64,000 nucleotides of DNA from JAFAZJ01 sp964437145 (GCA_964437145.1 CAYTFW010000007.1:1-64000), one strand, 5' to 3'. Positions 8,855 to 16,560 are shown, numbered from the stretch's first letter. Numbers and translations are program-made. The notes: generated by a model not told the origin, from the letters alone.

Positions 8855-9576
8855 TCGAACTCGAGCCGCTGCTGCAGGAGATCACGGAGCTCACACCCTT
8901 TGCCGTCGCGTTGGTCGCACTGGCGGGACTCGTCGTCGGGATCGCGCCGAGCTCATTCCCGCTCATATCCGTGGCCGCCGGCCTCGCAGCTGGCCAAAGC
9001 GTAACCACATCTGGTGGCGCTCGCATTGTAGGGGCGTGGCTGTCGGTGGGCTTCGCACTCGGCATCGCGACCGTCGACGCGGTGCTGGGCGCACTGTTTG
9101 GTCTTGCCGGATTTGCGGTGCTACGCGCGCTGGCGAGCTATCTGGCTCTCGCCTATGCTGTGCTGGCAGTTGTCCTTGCGATCACCGGCCTCGCGCTGTT
9201 GCGTATCATCCACATTGTCGTTCCGGTCATTGCGCCTTCGGTCAAACCGACCGGAAGCTTTCTCGGAAGCTATCTTCTTGGGCTTCCCTTCGGCTTGTCG
9301 ACGTGCCCGGCGTGCACTCCGTTGTTGCTTCCGGTCGTCGCGGCCGCGGCGACGACGGCAGATCCAATGATGGGCGCGGTTCTCATGGGTACCTTCGGGC
9401 TCGCCCGCGGTATTCCCATCGTGATCGCCGGTACCGCTGCCGGAACTTTAGGCCAACTGCGGCATACGTACCAATTCACACTTTGGGTCGAGCGCGCCGG
9501 TGGTGCGCTCCTGCTCGCCGCAGCGCTCTACTTCTTCTACCAAGCCGCCATCTATGCCGGTTGGCTGTCGCCGTAA
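8851..9576 (+). CDS. CcdA/DsbD-like membrane protein with one CPAC motif
   Basis: This 241-residue protein has about six hydrophobic segments with the CcdA/DsbD fold pattern. The second-half motif GLSTCPACTPLLLP (CPAC at 152-155) is present. The first-half counterpart reads GIAPSSFPLIS (30-40) and lacks the cysteine used by canonical CcdA to shuttle electrons across the membrane. A normal thiol relay therefore looks doubtful, and the CPAC pair may bind metal or a thiol-bound substrate instead. That is an inference. It is the last gene of the ATPase-MacB operon, overlapping the ATP-binding gene by 4 bp. Confidence 0.75.
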   Translation: MIELEPLLQEITELTPFAVALVALAGLVVGIAPSSFPLISVAAGLAAGQSVTTSGGARIVGAWLSVGFALGIATVDAVLGALFGLAGFAVLRALASYLALAYAVLAVVLAITGLALLRIIHIVVPVIAPSVKPTGSFLGSYLLGLPFGLSTCPACTPLLLPVVAAAATTADPMMGAVLMGTFGLARGIPIVIAGTAAGTLGQLRHTYQFTLWVERAGGALLLAAALYFFYQAAIYAGWLSP

Positions 9577-9678
9577 GCGAAGGTTGGCCACTGGTCAGTG
9601 GCGCCGCTCACGACGCTCTCTTGATCCATTATCGGCAGTTCGCTGGCCGCCAGGCGTGATCGTGATAGGGCGTGGTCT

Positions 9679-9733
9679 TCGAAGCGCTATGATCGAATAG
9701 CGGCGATATGCTCAGCTGACGGCGGCCCCTGTC
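9679..9733 (+). repeat. Direct repeat, left copy (DUF736 upstream region)
   Basis: These 55 bases are identical to 16189-16243, upstream of the intact DUF736 gene. Weaker similarity extends left to about 9655. The copy runs into the N gap at 9734 and resumes at 9834 with the DUF736 3' end, so the whole DUF736 unit is duplicated around the mercury block. Confidence 0.9.
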
Positions 9734-9833
9734 NNNNNNNNNNNNNNNNNNNNNNNNNNNNNNNNNNNNNNNNNNNNNNNNNNNNNNNNNNNNNNNNNNN
9801 NNNNNNNNNNNNNNNNNNNNNNNNNNNNNNNNN
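9734..9833. other. Assembly gap (100 N, size probably unknown)
   Basis: Exactly 100 N replace the middle of the left DUF736 unit. In the right copy the equivalent interval (16244-16870) is 627 bp, so the true missing length is probably near that. Collapse of a repeat during assembly is the likely cause. Confidence 0.95.
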
Positions 9834-9935
9834 CCGAGCTTCAACGCTCCGATCTACGCCAACCTCTTCGACGACGAGGACGGCGAGACCTTCACTCTCA
9901 TCTGGTCCCGCGGCCGCAAGGCGAACGGCGACTGA
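9834..9935 (+). CDS. DUF736 protein, left copy (5' part lost in the gap)
   Basis: Only the last 33 codons are visible, beginning PSFNAPIYANL and ending KANGD. The visible protein matches the C-terminus of the intact copy at 16649-16972 except for one Ser-to-Thr change. Over the shared 145 bp that includes the terminator there are five base differences and no indels. The two copies have therefore diverged slightly, and this is not an assembly echo of one copy. DUF736 proteins are small and common in alphaproteobacterial conjugative elements, with no established function. Whether this copy is complete depends on the gap. Confidence 0.85.
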   Translation, partial: PSFNAPIYANLFDDEDGETFTLIWSRGRKANGD

Positions 9936-9952
9936 GCCGTCAACCGACACAG

Positions 9953-9978
9953 CGCCCCGCGTCACCCGACGCGGGGCG
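9953..9978 (+). terminator. Hairpin terminator after DUF736 left copy
   Basis: CGCCCCGCGTC, a four-base loop ACCC and GACGCGGGGCG form a perfect 11-bp GC stem. Only two T residues follow, so a pure intrinsic mechanism is uncertain. The same hairpin follows the right DUF736 copy. Confidence 0.7.
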
Positions 9979-10139
9979 TTCGTATGCTCTTAGGCGGCGC
10001 CTCTGTTCGTGGCTGGCCAGCAAATCACTCCGCCGCCTGGCATTGCCAGAAAGCAGCGGCTGGGCTTGACATCTGGTGGAGCGAAGACCAAGGCGACATC
10101 GACGCGAACGCCTCTAGACCTGCCATCGGGATACCAAGC

Positions 10140-10580
10140 TCATACCCGAACTGACTGGGGTGATGTGTCGCGCCACAAGACGTCGATTATTGGGCATTTC
10201 GGCACCGTGCTGCCGCTACACTGAGCGGCCATCTCCTTGAGGCTTCGCTCAAGGCGTCGGAGATCTGCAATCTTGCGCCGCACGTCCGCGCAATGCTCAA
10301 GCGTCATGTCGCGGACCTCGGAACAGGTGTAGTCGCCGCCATCGACAAGCCGCAGCAATGAGCGAATCTCCTCCAAGGAAAAGCCAAGTTCACGACTGCG
10401 CCGGATGAAGGCAAGCCGCTTCAGGTGCTCGCGGTCGTAGGCGCGATAGCCGCCGGCCGTGCGCGGCGGTTCGGGCATTAGGCCAATCTTCTCATAATAG
10501 CGGATGGTCTCCAGGTTGCATCCCGTGCGCTTGGCTAGTTCCGCACGCTGCAAGCTCTTTACCGAGCTGCGACCGGCCAT
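10140..10580 (-). CDS. merR: MerR-family regulator of the mercury block
   Basis: This 146-residue regulator has an N-terminal winged HTH (CNLETIRYYEKIGLMPEP) and a dimerisation helix. Cysteines lie at 86, 97, 121 and 129 in ...YTC... and CSGSTVPKC. The terminal pair is spaced CX7C, as in CueR-type sensors, rather than CX8C as in Tn501 MerR, yet the upstream cysteine of the three-cysteine mercury class is kept. ATG 10580 is chosen over upstream codons because GAGGA lies about seven bases before it. It faces away from the mer operon. Dyads CTGTAG-N3-CTACAG at 10598 and 11491 are its probable binding sites. The metal is inferred as Hg from context. Confidence 0.85.
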   Translation of the reverse strand: MAGRSSVKSLQRAELAKRTGCNLETIRYYEKIGLMPEPPRTAGGYRAYDREHLKRLAFIRRSRELGFSLEEIRSLLRLVDGGDYTCSEVRDMTLEHCADVRRKIADLRRLERSLKEMAAQCSGSTVPKCPIIDVLWRDTSPQSVRV

Positions 10581-10591
10581 TGGAAATCCTC

Positions 10592-10622
10592 TTGAGCCTG
10601 TAGTGACTACAGAGCGGAAAAT
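10592..10622 (+). promoter_or_regulatory. MerR-type operator between merR and the rightward genes
   Basis: TTGAGC (10592-10597), dyad CTGTAG-TGA-CTACAG (10598-10612) and a weak -10 GAAAAT (10617-10622) with 19-bp spacing point rightward, toward the small membrane protein at 10906. The site overlaps the upstream region of the divergent merR, so it probably also represses that gene. The dyad matches the one before merT. Confidence 0.75.
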
Positions 10623-10905
10623 AGCTGCCAATCTCGGATTAGGCAATGAGAACCGAGGCTGCGAATGAAGTTGCCAGCGATGAGGTTAACGCCCGCGCTA
10701 GCTATCACGGGTGTTCACCCGGTCCGTCGTCGCGAGATCGAGCGCTCAGGTCCGGCGCCCCGCACGCGCTCTAAGAGGGGACCTCCTCGCTACGGGCCAA
10801 AGCTCGTCGAACATGGCCTGAGGTTGTCACCAATGACTGATGCTTTCGTCCAGGAAGAGATCACTCGGGGCTTATCAGCAAGGGGGACTCTGATGGGAGG
10901 CTCAC

Positions 10906-11358
10906 ATGCTGCCCGAATGGGAATGGCTCTCGCCGACGGTCTGGTTTGCCGTCATTGCCGCAATCGTGCTGCTGCTGATTTTCGGCGGTCGTCGCGGTGT
11001 AGGGCGCGGACGACTCGACGAATTCCACGTGCGGCATGAAGTCATTGACGAATGTTTCGCCAAGGGAGAGATGACGCGAGAAGAATGTGAGCGAGGTTGC
11101 GCGTCGCAGGGCAATTGCCACACCTCGCCATTGGTAACGGCTTCGCGCCCAGACGTACTTCTCCGCTCAATCAAGGAGAAGGCGTTGCGATTGCTCAGAA
11201 TCGGTCTGAAGCAACTTTCAGCTTGGACTCTGCTCAGCATTGGCCTGATCCTCATGATCGAGCCTCTGCTGCCGTGGTATCACTTCTCGCCTTTCTGGTT
11301 CTCGCTCGGCGTGATGAGCGCGGTGGTCGCGCTCTTTGATATCGTCCGCCGCCGGTAG
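10906..11358 (+). CDS. Small membrane protein with SHOCT-like segment, in the mer regulon
   Basis: This 150-residue protein has a first transmembrane helix at about 12-26 (WFAVIAAIVLLLIF) and two more near the C-terminus. Between them, LDEFHVRHEVIDECFAKGEM resembles SHOCT-type short helical motifs and is followed by a cysteine cluster (EECERGCASQGNC). GGGAGG sits five bases before the ATG. It lies between two MerR-type operators and upstream of merT, so it is probably mercury-induced. It does not match MerC, MerE, MerG or MerH as I know them. Function is unknown. The cysteines could bind thiophilic metal. Confidence 0.6.
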   Translation: MLPEWEWLSPTVWFAVIAAIVLLLIFGGRRGVGRGRLDEFHVRHEVIDECFAKGEMTREECERGCASQGNCHTSPLVTASRPDVLLRSIKEKALRLLRIGLKQLSAWTLLSIGLILMIEPLLPWYHFSPFWFSLGVMSAVVALFDIVRRR

Positions 11359-11484
11359 GTCTCACTAGTCCGCAGGGGTGTACGGAACTCACCGACACCT
11401 GGCAGCGCCAACGTAAGCGGACTTTGGTTCCAAATCTAACCAAGCCTTTCACCAAACCGTGATTCTACAAGCGGAACTTTGCTC

Positions 11485-11515
11485 TTGAGCCTGTAGGTGC
11501 TACAGACCCTACGTT
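11485..11515 (+). promoter_or_regulatory. MerR-type promoter of the merTPFBA operon
   Basis: TTGAGC (11485-11490), perfect dyad CTGTAG-GTG-CTACAG (11491-11505) and -10 TACGTT (11510-11515) with 19-bp spacing. This is the classic MerR-activated layout. It repeats the dyad found beside merR at 10598. The merT start is about 40 bp downstream. Confidence 0.85.
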
Positions 11516-11557
11516 ATGGCCAGAGTTGGATCTGGACAACAAAATGCGAGGTCGCAC

Positions 11558-11983
11558 ATGGGTTTATCCAGCCCTGACATCAAAGTGGCGTCACCGGCGG
11601 CCGAAGTTCAGCCGGCACTCGAGCGCAGCCAAATCGAACGGCAGCGTTTGGTCGCGGTTGGCGGAATCCTCGGCGCCCTCGCGGCTTCGTCCTGCTGCAT
11701 CGTGCCGCTTGTCCTCTTCAGTGTGGGTATCGGCGGCGCCTGGATCGGCAACCTGACGGCGCTTGCTCCCTACAAACCGCTGTTCGTGACCGGCACGGCC
11801 GCTCTTCTCGGATATGGCTTCTACTTAGTCTACTGGAAGCCAAGGCGGGCCTGCGCAGACGATGCCGCGTGCGCCCGACCGCTACCCAATCGATTCGTGA
11901 AGCTGGGGCTTTGGGCAGCGACGGTTCTAGTCGTGGCCGCCTTCGCCTTCGACTACATCGCGCCGGTGCTGTTGGCCGCGTGA
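11558..11983 (+). CDS. merT: Mercuric ion transporter MerT
   Basis: This 141-residue inner-membrane protein has three hydrophobic helices. The first carries the vicinal cysteine pair SSCCIVP (C46-C47) that accepts Hg(II) from MerP. A cytoplasmic loop carries the second pair, C99 and C105 (RRACADDAACARP), which hands Hg on to MerA. The N-terminus is about 25 residues longer than typical MerT and is hydrophilic. ATG 11558 is chosen because GAGG lies eight bases upstream. ATG 11516 would place the start almost on the promoter. It begins the polycistronic mer operon, followed by merP after 31 bp. Confidence 0.93.
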   Translation: MGLSSPDIKVASPAAEVQPALERSQIERQRLVAVGGILGALAASSCCIVPLVLFSVGIGGAWIGNLTALAPYKPLFVTGTAALLGYGFYLVYWKPRRACADDAACARPLPNRFVKLGLWAATVLVVAAFAFDYIAPVLLAA

Positions 11984-12014
11984 AAACTTCGAGACCATCA
12001 AGGAGACTTGCCCA

Positions 12015-12308
12015 ATGAGAATGCTCTTGCGCGCCTGCGCCTTGATCGGCTCCGTCATGGTGTCTCACGCGGCTCTTGCCGCTGAACGCACGGTGACCTT
12101 CGCAGTGGAGAACATGTACTGCGCCTCCTGCCCTTATACGGTCAAGAAGTCGATGGCGTCGGTGCCAGGCGTTGTTCGCGTGGAGGTGTCGTTCGAAGCG
12201 AAGAGCGCGACCGTCACCTTTGATGACGCGAAAGCGACCGTCGACGCGATTGCCGCCGCCAGCACCAATGCGGGTTATCCCGCACGTCCCTCGCAGCAAG
12301 GCAACTAA
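12015..12308 (+). CDS. merP: Periplasmic mercury-binding protein MerP
   Basis: This 97-residue protein has a cleavable signal peptide (about 1-22, ending SHAALAA) and a single HMA fold. The metal motif is NMYCASCPYTV with C36 and C39. Methionine-tyrosine before the first cysteine replaces the more common MTC. MerP binds Hg(II) in the periplasm and passes it to MerT or MerF. AAGGAGA precedes the ATG. The stop is next to the merF start. Confidence 0.95.
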   Translation: MRMLLRACALIGSVMVSHAALAAERTVTFAVENMYCASCPYTVKKSMASVPGVVRVEVSFEAKSATVTFDDAKATVDAIAAASTNAGYPARPSQQGN

Positions 12309-12309
12309 C

Positions 12310-12561
12310 GTGCAGCACCGTACGCTGATCGGTGTTGGGGCCGGCGGCGCGACAGTCGCGGCGATCTGTTGCGCCACGCCGGCACTCGCAGTGGTTCTGC
12401 CGCTGCTCGGGCTGGGCGCCTGGCTCGGCGTGGCGGACTACGTGCTGATTCCGTTGCTCCTCAGCAGCCTCGCGCTGGTGGCACTGGGGCTCCACCGAAA
12501 ACGCACCGCGGCGAGCGCATGCTGCGAGACCGGAACCTCGAAGGGTGAGACGGCATCATGA
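12310..12561 (+). CDS. merF: Mercury transporter MerF
   Basis: This 83-residue protein with two transmembrane helices starts at GTG 12310, immediately after the merP stop. It has the MerF pattern: AICCATP in helix one (C20-C21) and a C-terminal pair ASACCET (C71-C72). Both cysteine pairs are needed for Hg uptake in the family. Having both MerT and MerF gives two importers feeding MerA. It overlaps merB by 4 bp, which indicates translational coupling. The frame is open far upstream inside merP, but only the GTG start gives a normal MerF. Confidence 0.9.
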   Translation: MQHRTLIGVGAGGATVAAICCATPALAVVLPLLGLGAWLGVADYVLIPLLLSSLALVALGLHRKRTAASACCETGTSKGETAS

Positions 12562-13361
12562 GTGACTGCTGCGCACGCAGCTCGCCATCAGCGAGCATGC
12601 ACTCGGGATCGGCTGAAATGCCGTCCTTGCCAGGCTTTGTCTTGCGTCCCGGGGCAACTCTCCCCGACTGGTCAGTGGTCACTTCTCGTGCGACCAAGGA
12701 CGCGCTCCTCGCATTGTTGAAGACCGACCACGTCTTGCATCGTTGGCAGGGCTACACCGGAGCGGAAGATCTTGTGCGCCGCTCGCTGCTTCGGCTGTAC
12801 CGGGAGCGTGGGCGCGCACCCGCGGTCGCCGACTTGGCGAGTCTCGCTGGGATTGGCGAAGCAGACGCCCGCAAGTCTCTGCTGCGCCTCAGGGAACGCG
12901 ACCTCGTGGTCTTGGATGCACATGGTGAGGTCATCGAAGGTGCGTATCCGTTCACCGAGCGGGATACCGGTCACCGTGTGACGCTTGACGGGCAGACCGT
13001 CAATGCCATGTGCGCCGTCGATGCCCTCGGCGTCGGCGACATGTGCGGATGCGACATCGCGATCGATTCACGCTGCCGCTCCTGCAGTGCACCGATCAGG
13101 ATCACCACGCGCGACCGGGGGCTGGCTCTCGAAAACGTTCAGCCTGAGACCGTCGTCGTGTGGCTGGGCCTTCGCTATGAAGGTGGGTGCGCGGCGCGGT
13201 CACTGTGCACCGTCACTTCGTTCTTCTGCACGGACGACCATCTCGATGCGTGGCGTCGAGAGCAGTCCTCCGATTCGATTGGGGCCCACCTGTCCATCGC
13301 CGAGGCCTTTGAGGCTGGCCGGGCGATCTTCAGGCAGAGCCTGACAACAGTTCGCCAGTGA
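12558..13361 (+). CDS. merB: Alkylmercury (organomercurial) lyase MerB
   Basis: This 267-residue cytoplasmic enzyme cleaves the carbon-mercury bond of organomercurials. The catalytic set is visible: C152 and D155 in NAMCAVDALG, and C224 in VTSFFCTDD, corresponding to C96, D99 and C159 of the R831b enzyme. The N-terminus is extended compared with classic MerB (about 212 residues) and begins MSDCCA, a vicinal cysteine pair. Extra cysteines (MCGCD, CRSC) form a possible metal site in the middle. It is coupled to merF upstream and followed by merA after 22 bp, giving broad-spectrum resistance. Confidence 0.93.
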   Translation: MSDCCARSSPSASMHSGSAEMPSLPGFVLRPGATLPDWSVVTSRATKDALLALLKTDHVLHRWQGYTGAEDLVRRSLLRLYRERGRAPAVADLASLAGIGEADARKSLLRLRERDLVVLDAHGEVIEGAYPFTERDTGHRVTLDGQTVNAMCAVDALGVGDMCGCDIAIDSRCRSCSAPIRITTRDRGLALENVQPETVVVWLGLRYEGGCAARSLCTVTSFFCTDDHLDAWRREQSSDSIGAHLSIAEAFEAGRAIFRQSLTTVRQ

Positions 13362-13383
13362 TGAACGAGCGAGGGACTTTCCG

Positions 13384-14820
13384 ATGAATGATTGCTGCGC
13401 CGACAAGAACGGAAAGGGCAACGGCCGCTACGATCTTGCCGTGCTCGGTGCCGGGTCGGCTGGATTCTCGGCCGCCATCACTGCCGCCGAGCAGGGTGCG
13501 CACGTCGCTCTTATCGGGCACGGGACGATTGGCGGCACGTGCGTCAATATCGGCTGTGTTCCTTCAAAGACCCTGATCCGCGCCATGGAAGGCGTGCACC
13601 ATTCTCGCGTTGCGTCGCGCTTTGATGGAATCGTAGCCGAGGCGCGAGTGACCGACTGGCGCGCGCTGATCGCGCAGAAGGACGAGCTCGTCGCCGGTTT
13701 GCGCGAGGCCAAGTACGCGGACATTCTCGCAGCCTATAACACGATCGCTTACATAGATGGGCCGGCCAGGCTCGCCCCCGAGGGCATCGCCGTCAACGGC
13801 GACCTCTTCAAGGCTGAAAAGATCGTCGTGGCGACGGGTGCCTCCGCCGCCGTTCCCCTCATTCCCGGCATCACCGAGATCCCGTACCTTACCAGTACGA
13901 CGGCGCTGGAGTTGGAAGCGGTGCCGGCCTCGCTTCTCATTATCGGCGGTGGGGTGATCGGCTGCGAGCTCGGCCAAATGTTCGCCCGCGCCGGGGCCCG
14001 GGTGACCATCGTCTGCCGCTCGCGTCTTCTGCCGCATGGCGAGCCCGAGATCAGCGAAGCGCTAGCGCGGTACTTCCATGCAGAAGGCATAGATGTACGG
14101 TGCGGCGTTGCATACGAGTCCATCCGTCGCACCGACGCGGGAGTCGTTCTCACGGTGCAGGATCGCAATGGTCGTGTGGACACTATTGATGCCCGGAGCG
14201 TCCTTATCGCGACCAGTCGGCAGCCCAACACGTCGGGGCTCGATCTCGAGAAGGTCGGCGTGGCGCTCACGCCCAATGGCGGAATCAAAGTCGACGATCG
14301 GCTGCGCACGACCAGAAACGGCGTCTACGCGGCGGGTGATGTGACTGGCCGGGACATGTTCGTGTACATGGCGGCCTATGGCGCCAAGATCGCAGCAGAG
14401 AACGCGCTCAACGGGGACACCCGGCGCTATGACGCGACAGCCATGCCGGAGGTCACCTTCACGGACCCACAGGTGGCGACTGTCGGTGTCACCGAGGCCG
14501 ATGCCCGGGCGCAGGGAATTGATGTGCAAGCAGTGACGCTACCGCTCGACCAGGTACCGCGGGCGCTCGCCGCGCGTGACACGCGCGGGCTGATCAAGCT
14601 CGTTGCCGAGCGCAGGAGCGGCCGGCTGATCGGCGCGCACATCCTGGCGCCGGAGGGCGGCGACAGCATCCAGACCGCGGTGCTCGCCATCAAGCATGGG
14701 CTTACGGTGGGTGACCTTGCGGAAACACTGTTTCCCTACCTGACTACGGTTGAGGGACTGAAGCTGGCCGCCTTGGGCTTCGTAAAGGACGTGACGAAGC
14801 TCTCCTGCTGCGCCGGGTGA
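13384..14820 (+). CDS. merA: Mercuric reductase MerA (no N-terminal HMA domain)
   Basis: This 478-residue FAD-dependent disulfide reductase reduces Hg(II) to Hg(0) with NADPH. It shows the FAD dinucleotide fold (AVLGAGSAGFSAA), redox pair GTCVNIGCVPSK (C53, C58), a second nucleotide fold (IIGGGVIGCELG) and the C-terminal vicinal cysteines SCCAG (C475-C476) that bind Hg from the partner subunit. The NmerA HMA domain is absent. Instead the N-terminus has MNDCCADKN, echoing the MSDCCA start of MerB. Short CC tails may deliver Hg in place of NmerA, which is an inference. Six bases separate it from the cyclase gene. Confidence 0.96.
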   Translation: MNDCCADKNGKGNGRYDLAVLGAGSAGFSAAITAAEQGAHVALIGHGTIGGTCVNIGCVPSKTLIRAMEGVHHSRVASRFDGIVAEARVTDWRALIAQKDELVAGLREAKYADILAAYNTIAYIDGPARLAPEGIAVNGDLFKAEKIVVATGASAAVPLIPGITEIPYLTSTTALELEAVPASLLIIGGGVIGCELGQMFARAGARVTIVCRSRLLPHGEPEISEALARYFHAEGIDVRCGVAYESIRRTDAGVVLTVQDRNGRVDTIDARSVLIATSRQPNTSGLDLEKVGVALTPNGGIKVDDRLRTTRNGVYAAGDVTGRDMFVYMAAYGAKIAAENALNGDTRRYDATAMPEVTFTDPQVATVGVTEADARAQGIDVQAVTLPLDQVPRALAARDTRGLIKLVAERRSGRLIGAHILAPEGGDSIQTAVLAIKHGLTVGDLAETLFPYLTTVEGLKLAALGFVKDVTKLSCCAG

Positions 14821-14826
14821 GCGCAG

Positions 14827-16110
14827 ATGCTTCGCCAAGGCGAGATTCTAGGCCCCGCCATGGCGCACGATCAACTCTTGACCGTTTCCGCTCTTGCTGC
14901 GCGATCGCTGACGATCCAAGCCTTCATACATGGTATCGGCTCTTACCTGTCGGATCTGCCTCTCTGTGTGGAGCGCGTCTTCATCAGTTTGCAGACTCTG
15001 CATCCAGCATTCAGAGCGAGAACCTATCTGTGGAAGAAAGAGAAGCCGGAAGTCCGCGTCGTGGAATGGCCGCATGGGCTGACGAATCGGCCCGGATACT
15101 ACGATTCACCCGACTATCACGTTCACTCGTCGCGAACCGAGTTTCGAATCCAGCACCTACAAGGAATCCAGGGCCATAGCTGCGAACTCTATGGCAAGCT
15201 GCGCGATGAAGGTTACACGGACTATCTGATGGTCCCGCTGATCTTCAGCGATGGGACAGTGAATACATTGTCGATCGCCACCAAGCTTCGCGACGGGTTC
15301 CCCTACGAGGAGCTTGTCCGGTTTCGCGAACTCATTGACCTGATCACAGTGACTATCGAGCGCTATTCCGCGCTCGAGACCCTCTCAATCACGCTGGGCA
15401 CCTATCTGGGGCAGGGCGCAAGCCGCGAGGTCATGCGCGGACGAATACGGGCTGGCCATGGGGAGACCATCCGGGCCGGCATTCTCTTTGCGGACATGCA
15501 CGACTTCACCGGCCATGCTTCTCGCCTCGGGCCGAGCGCGACAGTGCAGCTGCTAAATACCTATTTCGACTGTCTCGTCGGTCCGATCGAGGAGACCGGC
15601 GGTCACGTCTTGAAGTTCATCGGAGACGCCGTCCTCGGCTGCTTCCCGGTAGTGCCTAGCGAGCCAGCCCCGGATCCGGTCGGCGCCATCAGGGTCATAC
15701 GCCAGCGACTTGGCCAATTGAACGATGTGCGCGGCGGTAAGGGGGAGCCGCCGATCCGCCATGGCGTGGGCCTGCATTTTGGCGAGGTTGTCTTTGGCAA
15801 TATCGGGTCGAGCGAACGCCTCGACTTCACGATCATCGGCGAAGCCGTGAACGTTGCCGCCCGGTGTGCAGAGGAGACGCGCGCTCTCGGCGTGGGTTGT
15901 TTGGCGACAGGCGATTTTGTCACGCAGTTCGGTGCCGAAGCGTTTGCCGCCATTGGAGCGCACACTCTCCGAGGCTTCGCAGAGCCGATAGCCTTGTTCG
16001 CTCTGGCGGAAGAAGCAGGGTGCCTCAAGCGGTTTGGCAGCAAGGACCAAGGCGTTGCTCCCGATATGACGTCTCAGCTTTCGATCGCATCGGTGGGCAA
16101 CGGCGGCTGA
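14827..16110 (+). CDS. Class III adenylate/guanylate cyclase at the end of the mer operon
   Basis: This 427-residue protein has a C-terminal class III cyclase domain (about 215-400). Visible motifs are ILFADMHDFTGHA (first metal aspartate), LKFIGDAVLGCF (second) and DFTIIGEAVNVAARC. The N-terminal 200 residues have no transmembrane helix and may be a GAF-like sensory domain. That is only a guess. The gene starts 6 bp after merA with the same orientation, so it should be mercury-induced. ATG 14860 is an alternative start. Cyclase genes are not part of known mer operons. It could make a cyclic nucleotide in response to Hg or to a small ligand. Confidence 0.85.
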   Translation: MLRQGEILGPAMAHDQLLTVSALAARSLTIQAFIHGIGSYLSDLPLCVERVFISLQTLHPAFRARTYLWKKEKPEVRVVEWPHGLTNRPGYYDSPDYHVHSSRTEFRIQHLQGIQGHSCELYGKLRDEGYTDYLMVPLIFSDGTVNTLSIATKLRDGFPYEELVRFRELIDLITVTIERYSALETLSITLGTYLGQGASREVMRGRIRAGHGETIRAGILFADMHDFTGHASRLGPSATVQLLNTYFDCLVGPIEETGGHVLKFIGDAVLGCFPVVPSEPAPDPVGAIRVIRQRLGQLNDVRGGKGEPPIRHGVGLHFGEVVFGNIGSSERLDFTIIGEAVNVAARCAEETRALGVGCLATGDFVTQFGAEAFAAIGAHTLRGFAEPIALFALAEEAGCLKRFGSKDQGVAPDMTSQLSIASVGNGG

Positions 16111-16188
16111 CCTCGGCGACCCTTCGTCTTTCGAGCAAGATATCAACGGATCGTTGGCGGCGAAACGTGATCGAGACGGGTGCGATAC

Positions 16189-16243
16189 TCGAAGCGCTAT
16201 GATCGAATAGCGGCGATATGCTCAGCTGACGGCGGCCCCTGTC
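16189..16243 (+). repeat. Direct repeat, right copy (DUF736 upstream region)
   Basis: Identical over 55 bases to 9679-9733. With the matching 3' parts (9834-9978 and 16871-17015), the pair flanks the mercury block in direct orientation, about 6.5 kb apart. The stretch from 16111 to 16476 otherwise holds no gene I can support. Confidence 0.9.
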
Positions 16244-16476
16244 TCTGAAGCGAGCGCTGTCTCCTGCTGGCTCGAAAATGATTCCGTCGACCGTTTGTCC
16301 GACAGAGTTTCTTTTCCTTCGCCGAACCAGCCGGACCTCTTGCGCGGACCGTTCGATGTTCGCCACGTCTTCTCCCGACGATGCTGTTCGGCGCGCGAGC
16401 CACCTGGCCTCTCCTGGCTTGATCTGGCCGAAGGACGGCTTCGCCTCGATCGCCTGAGCCGCAACGGCGTCGGATC

Positions 16477-16560
16477 GACTTTCTTCCCCTGGGCTTCGCC
16501 CATTCCTCGCGAGGCAAGAAAGTCTCACCGCCGCCATCCTCCGCTGCGCTTCGGCCCGCG
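16477..16560 (+). ncRNA. Candidate structured leader upstream of DUF736
   Basis: Outer arms GACTTTCTT (16477-16485) and AAGAAAGTC (16516-16524) enclose TGGGC-TTC-GCCCA (16490-16502) and CCTCGCGAGG (16505-16514). This again predicts a three-way junction. The tail CGCCGCCATCCTCCGCT and following CGGCC closely match the tail of the element at 999-1091, although the arms differ in sequence. DUF736 starts about 90 bases later. Confidence 0.5.

Noticed and set aside
10665..11039. Rightward 124-codon frame between merR and the membrane protein gene
   Set aside because: Arg/Pro-rich translation, no ribosome site, and it overlaps the better-supported gene at 10906.
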